Shown piece after piece: positions 5,992 through 10,314 of a stretch of DNA of 10,314 nt. Numbering within the stretch: position 1 is the first letter of the stretch; each line of letters opens with the position of its first letter. The position numbers and the translations under genes are program-made. The stretch covers positions 11,468 to 21,781 of the forward strand of contig QAXH01004650.1 of the NCBI GenBank assembly GCA_004335635.1. Direction: 5' to 3'. This DNA comes from Chloromonas sp. AAM2 (lineage: Eukaryota > Chlorophyta > Chlorophyceae > Chlamydomonadales > Chlamydomonadaceae). A model generated the notes under the pieces. That model made no database searches. It saw only the letters and a list, made by a program, of their open reading frames with translations, and was not told where the DNA came from.

Positions 5992-8900
5992 GTACGGCCC
6001 CATTCTTCGCTTGCATTCTTGGCATTCTTAAATTTACCAGCTCGCGCAGAGCAACAGTTGACGACATAGATACCGGCATTGCAACCCTGTAGATTGAGCA
6101 GGTGACCTCAGCGTTGCCATGCAGACTGGGGCCGCCTGGGAGCTCTGAAGTCCTTGCTGCCTCCATCCGAGGGTGGATTCGACATCACGGGAGAGTGAGT
6201 GGACCCTAGAACCTTGCATGCAGCATGCGGCCTAGAACCCTAGGGCATGAGAATCAGGTTGCATACCGTACACAAGCACACAGTAGACGCAGCTGAAGTG
6301 CTGCATCAGGGAGGCTCTGTGTGCCCACCATCTGGCCTTTGTGATTTCGTCTCATTTGCCTTGTTTCTTCTGCCCTGCACCAGGGCCCGGGAGGGGGCGT
6401 TGGAATGTGTAGGAATCATGTTGTGCATGCAACTTACAGCAGCAGTGATCTCATGTGCTTCAGCAGCGTGGCCATGCGTGCCCGTCACCTTCCTGCCTTC
6501 CTGATCCCATCTCATTTCTTCTGCCCTGCACTGTACAGGTGCAATGCAAAGTTCAACGAATCTGGTCTGTGGGAGGAGGACACCAGGGGTGAGCAAAACG
6601 GCATTACTGTATTATTTCTATACTATATATATTACTATATTACTATACTATAATATCACTATACTATATATATTACTATACTACAATATCACTATACTAT
6701 AATATTACTATTAATACTATACTATTCTTTATCATTTGTTCTATCACTATTATTATCGTTGGTCCAGTGGTCAGTCTGGGTAGGGGCAGCTAGCACAATT
6801 TTTGAAGCCCTTGTCAATAAAGTGCACCCTTACTAACTCGGCAATTCTACAGGCGCCTGCATGGGACATCTAGTTGGTGGAGACCATGACAGGCAGATGA
6901 GAAGAAGCAAATGGCATGGCCATTGTTGCCCTAGCATCCCTGACAGACTGGTCAAACATCTCCTGGAGTTTTCGCAGCTGCAGCATCGCAGGGCACCTTT
7001 TCAGGAGTTTCCACTCTGCGGCTGCCATGTACTGTTGATGCTGGTTGCTGTGTTGAAGCTGAACGACCGCATGCATTGACTCTCATGCCTGCCATGGATT
7101 GCTTTGACTTCAGTGTTCTTTGCGCCTTGAAGTTGCCTTCTGTTGCTCAGGGTAGGTCAGGACGGTATCCAGCCTCGTCTCTTGCATGGCTTGCTAGCAT
7201 TCGCGCTCGGTGCATGTGGGCCCCCATGATGTATTCAAAAAATATATAATGCTGACATGCATGCAGGTGGCATTGGCCAGGTCACAGTGGCAAAGAGCAT
7301 GGCCAAGTTTGCCCAGTACAAGGCTGCCTTTGTGATCAGCACAGGAGACAACTTCTACGAGTGAGTGCACAGCATGAAGACGTGGGTAGGTTAGTGAACG
7401 CACATGGATGGCACTCGGTGTCAGATTTGAGAATCATACAATCCATTCTACTCTCTCACCAGCTCCCCAATCCTGTCCAAGAGTGAGTCACCTTTATCAT
7501 TCATCATTACACGGCTTATCACAGTCCTAACCCACAGTACCGCAAGTCAAACCAACCAGGCGCTTGGCACAATCCTAAACATCACCGTCTTATGGCCTTC
7601 AGTCCGGGGAGGACTGCTCATCAAGGGCAAGGGCGGAAGGAAAACAATTGCCCTGCCCTGCCCTGCCCTGCCCAGGTGCGGCGTGGACACCCCCCTGCGC
7701 CTGGACATGGACTGGAACAGAGTGTACGGCAGCTGCGCCACCGGCACCAATCGTACGTTTGTTAGACTTCGCTAGGAAAAACAATCACTTGAGCCCCTTT
7801 ACAAAAACGGTCCTTTAGGGGGCAGCATTAGCAGCGGACACATGTAATTGCACGTCGACGGCCCGGAAAAACACCGAGCCCCCTATACAGGCGCTGTTGC
7901 TGCTGTTGGTGCTGCTGCCATGGACCTACTAGCACAAGCAGCTGTATGTATATGTATTGATTACATCAAGGGGGCCCACATGCACCGAGCGCAAACGCTA
8001 GCAAGCCATGCAAGAGCGAGGCTGGACATGTCTTGACCTACCCTGAGCAAGAAAGAAGAAAGGCAGGAATAGCAGCTGCGGGCCATGTTTGGAGGGCAGC
8101 CTCCAGTCTGATCCTGCTCGATCCTGTGCAAGTGGTGCATGCCTCCAAACTGTTTGTAACTGTTTTAACGTGGCTGTTAAGGCAGCCACTGGAACTGCTA
8201 GTGCAAGTATTTGAGTGATAACCTCCACTTGCAATGATAATTAAAAACAATTATTAATCGTTAACAATCAAGAGAAGTAATCGATCGTTTCTCATGATAT
8301 CCCGTAGGTCTTGCCAAGCTCAAGTGGTACCAGGTAATCGGCAACCATGACGTGCCCAACCAGTCGGTGCAGGCTCAGTTGGACTATGCAAAGTTTGAGC
8401 CAAGGTGTGTGTGTGGGTACTCGCTCAAGCAAGGGATGTTGGGAAAGCGCTCGTTTCCAAAGAAAGTTACGAATATTTCTGCACCTGAAAAGACACGGTG
8501 GATAAGTGCAACGACAAAGGGTATAAAAATGATTGCCGCATGCTACATGAGCACAAAGAATTGCCCAAACGGCCATTTATTTGGTTGCGCAAAAACGGTT
8601 TGATGTTAACACGTGCTCCTCTGCCACTTTTGGCCCCCCAGATAGCAGTTTATGACAGTTCAGTGAGCACGCCTATCCATCAAAAGCATAGGGGAAAGAA
8701 AAGCATAGGGGAAAGTGTGGCATATATATTGCCTGGAGGCGAGAGAGGCGGGGGCGGGCTTGGCGCCTTAGTCTAGCTTCCTTCTCCCTGCCTCCTGCTT
8801 ATCCCCTCCGAAATCTATCTCTGCACACCCTAGGAGCCCACGTCACTCACACCAGCACACGTTTTTGGGGCGGTTTCTGCCATCGTGAGCCTCCATCGGC

Positions 8901-10073
8901 TTTTGGTCTCCATGGCGCACTTGAATAAACACAGGCCATCTGTGCAACATGCATGCCACATTGCATTGCATTGCATTGTCTCCCTTGGAGGTCGTACGTG
9001 CCATGCCATAAGCTGGCACAGTCAGCCAACTATCCCTCAACAAACATGAACAATCGAGCACCAAACTGAATCGTCTTGCAGGTGGATTTTCCCCTGCCGT
9101 TACTACGCCGTTGACTTTGAAAACGAACAGAAGGACGGTTCTAAGCTCACAGTTCGCATGGTCTTCATCAACACCAACCCCTTTGTCACCAAGGCAAGTG
9201 AGGGGCAGGGCAGGGCAGGGCAGGGCAGGACTAGCAGTGATGAGCACAGCCTGTGCAGAAGATGAGGTCTGTTTACTCGGGTGTGTGAAAGGGGGTGAGG
9301 ACGTGGTTTGATGAAGTAAGCAGGGGCGGTTGCTGCTCTGGCTTGTGTCAGTGGCTCTGGAGTGCATGCATGGCCTGTCCAACAGAGCAAGCTTTTCTTG
9401 TGCGACCTCAAGCATGCTTCTCCTCAATAGAGTTCTCCGACCTGTCTATCCGCAGTACCACAAGCCCACCAACAAGTACTACGGTGCTGAGATCAACAAT
9501 ACGGTAAGCGGTACGAATAGGGCTTATTTATTTTTATTATTTATGTATTTTTGTTTATTCATTTATTTTCAAACAGTGAGATGGTCCACAGTCCTACCAT
9601 GTTTGCTGCCTGCTTCAACTGACGGTTCACCCCCTCGCATGTTTGCTGTGAGGCTATCAAGCAAGGTGCATGTACTAACAAAAAATAGAAAAATAAAAAT
9701 AAGAAAAAAGACATAATAAAGCATGTACATTGTTTTGGTGATGGGGCACTGTGTCGCTCCGTGCACAGCGTCTTGGCAGTTGAAAAAGGTTGTGCCGAGA
9801 TTCCCTCCCTCACGCCCTTGCACCCCGCTGAGCAGTCCTCCCCGGACTGAAGAGCATGTAAAACACACAGACTCTTAACCCCTAACCCCTGATTGTATGC
9901 TAATGGTACAAATTTACCACATTTTTGTGCAGGGTAACCCCGAAGCCTTGAGCGAGCAGCTGGCCTGGATAGAGTCGACCCTCAAAGCCAGCACCGCAGA
10001 CTACAACATCGTCATCGGACACCACCCGATGGTCAGCGGCTCAAAGGACGTTTCTGGACCGTTCAAGGACCTG
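5853..10073 (+). CDS. Secreted purple acid phosphatase, exons 1-9 (3' end outside)
   Basis: This is a low-molecular-weight purple acid phosphatase (calcineurin-like metallophosphoesterase), which hydrolyses phosphate monoesters at acidic pH with a di-metal centre. Exons 5853-5991, 6125-6194, 6539-6588, 7267-7360, 7676-7752, 8308-8404, 9082-9193, 9456-9503 and 9933-10073 join in frame to 276 residues. Residues 1-24 are a signal peptide (hydrophobic AYAMLGLAMVSAFLV, cleavage after SWA). Metal-binding motifs follow in order: GDWGR (Asp47), STGDNFY (Asp114, Tyr117), VIGNHD (Asn156, His157) and IGHHP (His259). The last GHxH motif must lie in a later exon. RWIFPCRYYAVDF and NTNPFVTKYHKP match the family. 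A likely role is phosphate scavenging outside the cell or in a vacuole. An odd point is a 36-residue insertion between GDWGR and GGIGQ. Confidence 0.92.
6125..6194 (+). CDS. Phosphatase exon 2: GDWGR metal motif
   Basis: The acceptor GCCATGCAG ends at 6124. AC completes the Asp codon and TGGGGCCGC gives WGR, so exons 1 and 2 together make VIGDWGR, the first metal motif of the family. LGALKSLLPPSEGGFDITG follows. The donor is GGAGA|GTGAGT, phase 2. Confidence 0.85.
6350..6538 (+). repeat. Duplicated 3' splice region in intron 2
   Basis: TCTCATTT...CTTCTGCCCTGCAC occurs at 6350-6380 (with an 8-bp insertion) and again at 6510-6531. Both are followed by an AG: CACCAG at 6383 and CTGTACAG at 6538. 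Only the second joins exon 3 in frame. The first is a decoy or ancestral acceptor. Confidence 0.75.
6539..6588 (+). CDS. Phosphatase exon 3 (50 nt)
   Basis: It encodes CNAKFNESGLWEEDTR between split Glu and Gly codons. The acceptor is TGTACAG|GTGC, the donor CCAGGG|GTGAGC. The phases (2 in, 1 out) fit both neighbours. The sequence is not part of the usual family core and forms most of the insertion after GDWGR. NES at residues 76-78 lacks the Ser/Thr spacing problem and could be an N-glycosylation site. Confidence 0.8.
6606..6730. repeat. TATACTA-type AT-rich low-complexity repeat
   Basis: About 125 bp composed almost only of CTATACTATATAT, ATTACTA and ATATCAC variants, close to the donor of intron 3. 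The arrangement is an irregular tandem array rather than a clean microsatellite. No coding role. Confidence 0.9.
7108..7233 (-). repeat. Dispersed element, family 2, copy B
   Basis: On the minus strand this copy reads GGGGGCCCACATGCACCGAG, then GCTAGCAAGCCATGCAAGAG, CGAGGCTGGATACCG and CCTGACCTACCCTGAGCAAC. It shares its right half with copy A and the middle with copies C and D. It lies in intron 3, just 33 bp before exon 4, in inverted orientation relative to copy C in intron 5. Confidence 0.85.
7267..7360 (+). CDS. Phosphatase exon 4: GDNFY motif
   Basis: The acceptor is GCATGCAG|GT and the donor CTACGA|GTGAGT. It encodes GIGQVTVAKSMAKFAQYKAA and FVISTGDNFY. Asp114 and Tyr117 are metal ligands; in purple acid phosphatases the Tyr gives the purple charge-transfer colour with Fe(III). 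Its presence separates this protein from other metallophosphoesterases. Confidence 0.93.
7591..7643 (-). repeat. Dispersed short element, family 1, copy 4
   Basis: On the minus strand it reads CGCCCTTGCCCTTGATGAGC, then AGTCCTCCCCGGACT and GAAGGCCATAAG. The 5-bp stem is perfect. Unlike the other copies it has ATAAG in place of TGTAA and lacks the CA tail. It lies in intron 4, just left of the pentanucleotide repeat. Confidence 0.7.
7649..7675 (+). repeat. (CCCTG)5 forming the 3' end of intron 4
   Basis: Five CCCTG units run straight into the acceptor CCCTGCCCAG|G of exon 5, so the repeat serves as the pyrimidine-rich tract. It is perfectly complementary to the (GGGCA) run at 9204-9231 in intron 7. 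Confidence 0.92.
7676..7752 (+). CDS. Phosphatase exon 5
   Basis: It encodes CGVDTPLRLDMDWNRVYGSC then ATGTN. CG(V/I) directly after GDNFY and the DxDWxRVY pattern fit the family helix between the second and third metal motifs. The donor is AATC|GTACGT, phase 1. Confidence 0.88.
7962..8050 (+). repeat. Dispersed element, family 2, copy C
   Basis: It carries TACATCAAGGGGGCCCACAT, GCACCGAGCGCAAACGC, TAGCAAGCCATGCAAGAGCG and then CTTGACCTACCCTGAGCAAG, after which it diverges from copies A and B. It lies in intron 5, inverted with respect to copy B, with exons 4 and 5 between them. Confidence 0.85.
8308..8404 (+). CDS. Phosphatase exon 6: GNHD motif
   Basis: The acceptor is CCCGTAG|GT and the donor CCAAG|GTGTGT. 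It encodes LAKLKWYQVIGNHDVPNQSV and QAQLDYAKFEP. Asn156 and His157 of GNHD bind and activate the metal site; the WY-x-V-x-GNHD and N-x-x-AQ-x-x-Y spacing is that of purple acid phosphatases. Confidence 0.94.
8682..8715. repeat. 17-bp tandem duplication in intron 6
   Basis: AAAAGCATAGGGGAAAG occurs twice in exact tandem. Confidence 0.9.
8961..8979. repeat. (TTGCA) pentanucleotide repeat in intron 6
   Basis: Nearly four exact TTGCA units, ending in TTGTC. Confidence 0.85.
9082..9193 (+). CDS. Phosphatase exon 7
   Basis: The acceptor is CTTGCAG|G. It encodes WIFPCRYYAVDFENEQKDGS then KLTVRMVFINTNPFVTK. RW-x-x-P-x-RYY and the beta strand VFI-x-T-x-PF are family landmarks. The exon ends AAG at 9193 in phase 0, followed by GCAAGT, a classic GC donor. 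A GT four bases later (9198) would shift the frame into a stop in the next exon. Confidence 0.92.
9194..9455 (+). other. GC-AG intron 7 of the phosphatase (262 bp)
   Basis: The donor is AAG|GCAAGT and the acceptor ATCCGCAG|T. The resulting junction, FVTK to YHKP, reads like other purple acid phosphatases (PFVDKY). It is the second GC-AG intron among ten donors visible in the window. Confidence 0.85.
9204..9231 (+). repeat. (GGGCA)5 just inside intron 7
   Basis: Five GGGCA units begin 10 bases after the GC donor. The run is the reverse complement of the (CCCTG)5 tract that ends intron 4. Confidence 0.92.
9456..9503 (+). CDS. Phosphatase exon 8 (48 nt)
   Basis: It encodes YHKPTNKYYGAEINNT in phase 0 on both sides. 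The donor is ACG|GTAAGC. An alternative acceptor with AG at 9430 or 9432 breaks the frame or adds residues without family support. Confidence 0.87.
9812..9870 (+). repeat. Dispersed short element, family 1, copy 3
   Basis: ACGCCCTTGCACCCCGCTG is followed by AGCAGTCCTCCCCGGACTG, then AAGAGCATGTAAAACACACA. The stem (AGTCC 9834-9838, GGACT 9844-9848) and TGTAA (9857-9861) are intact. It lies in intron 8. Confidence 0.72.
9875..9891. repeat. Two telomere-like CCCCTAA units
   Basis: TTAACCCCTAACCCCT is a very short interstitial match to a plant- or alga-like telomere repeat. Two units can arise by chance. Confidence 0.3.
9933..10073 (+). CDS. Phosphatase exon 9: GHHP motif
   Basis: The acceptor is TTGTGCAG|GG and the donor CTG|GTACGT, both phase 0. 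It encodes GNPEALSEQLAWIESTLKAS then TADYNIVIGHHPMVSGSKDV and SGPFKDL. The helix (Q-L-x-W-I/L-x-x-x-L) and IGHHP (His259, metal ligand) match the family. The coding sequence continues after the intron that begins at 10074. Confidence 0.94.
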
Positions 10074-10251
10074 GTACGTTTCCTCGCTGTCGGTTCAACT
10101 GGCCCCAAGCCATGAACATAAAAAGCAAAAATGAATACCGTTGTTCTCTGCACAACTTAGGAACCAGCTTCGTACAATATCTTGTTTTGGACCATGAAAT
10201 ATCCCGAAACACATGTCAACAAATGTCCCCAAATGGTCCTGACTGTTTTGA

Positions 10252-10314
10252 TTGCATAGCACCTGACCACTCAGTTCCGTTGCATAGCACCTGACCACTC
10301 AGTTCCGTTGCATA
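10252..10314. repeat. 28-bp tandem repeat at right edge
   Basis: A 28-bp unit starting TTGCATAGCACCTGACCACT and ending CAGTTCCG occurs at 10252 and 10280 without a mismatch and begins a third time at 10308. It lies in intron 9 and is cut by the window. Confidence 0.93.

Noticed and set aside
9198..9199. GT donor (GCAA|GTGAGG) for exon 7 in place of the GC donor
   Set aside because: It leaves phase 1, which runs into a stop when joined to the acceptor at 9455; an alternative acceptor at 9432 would keep frame but adds LRPVYPQ, which lacks family support, while the GC donor gives the expected PFVTKYHKP.
8843..9427. 194-codon minus-strand open frame
   Set aside because: It overlaps exon 7 of the phosphatase antisense; the product has no known motif, whereas the plus strand encodes the family core.
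9875..9891. Interstitial telomere
   Set aside because: Only two CCCCTAA units; too short to separate from chance.

Overview
The window is nuclear DNA from an intron-rich eukaryote and carries two plus-strand protein-coding genes, both incomplete here. The first 1.9 kb holds the 3' end of ALG2, an ER mannosyltransferase of N-glycan assembly. Positions 5853 to the right edge hold the first nine coding exons of a secreted purple acid phosphatase; its last exon or exons lie beyond the window. I built both gene models by hand from family motifs, splice sites and reading-frame phase, and every exon junction is in frame. Short exons (48-310 nt), introns of 133-678 nt, two GC-AG introns, many low-complexity repeats and several TGTAA motifs (the poly(A) signal of chlorophycean green algae) suggest a repeat-rich green alga, perhaps Dunaliella-like. 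The lineage is an inference and is not certain.

Layout. 1-840: ALG2 intron with a 20-bp tandem array, a short dispersed element and a large 15-bp minisatellite. 841-926: penultimate ALG2 exon. 927-1593: GC-AG intron with another dispersed repeat and an AT-rich block. 1594-1903: last ALG2 exon with the stop codon. 1904-5852: about 3.9 kb between genes with no convincing coding sequence, but with a 48-bp tandem repeat, element copies, a strong hairpin and microsatellites. 5853-10073: nine phosphatase exons separated by repeat-filled introns. 10074-10314: start of the ninth intron, ending in a 28-bp tandem repeat.

The two genes are head to tail and have no evident functional link. ALG2 acts on dolichol-linked oligosaccharide at the ER. 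The phosphatase has a signal peptide and would travel through the ER, where it would be a potential glycoprotein; this is only a loose connection.

The most interesting content is the repeats. Two short dispersed families recur in introns and intergenic DNA. One ends in a small hairpin followed by TGTAA and, in two copies, a CA-rich tail, which resembles 3' ends of retroelements. The other has an inverted pair flanking phosphatase exons 4-5. A separate, perfectly complementary pair of pentanucleotide repeats flanks exons 5-7. These inverted pairs could influence splicing or exon circularisation. I see no clearly new enzymatic system.
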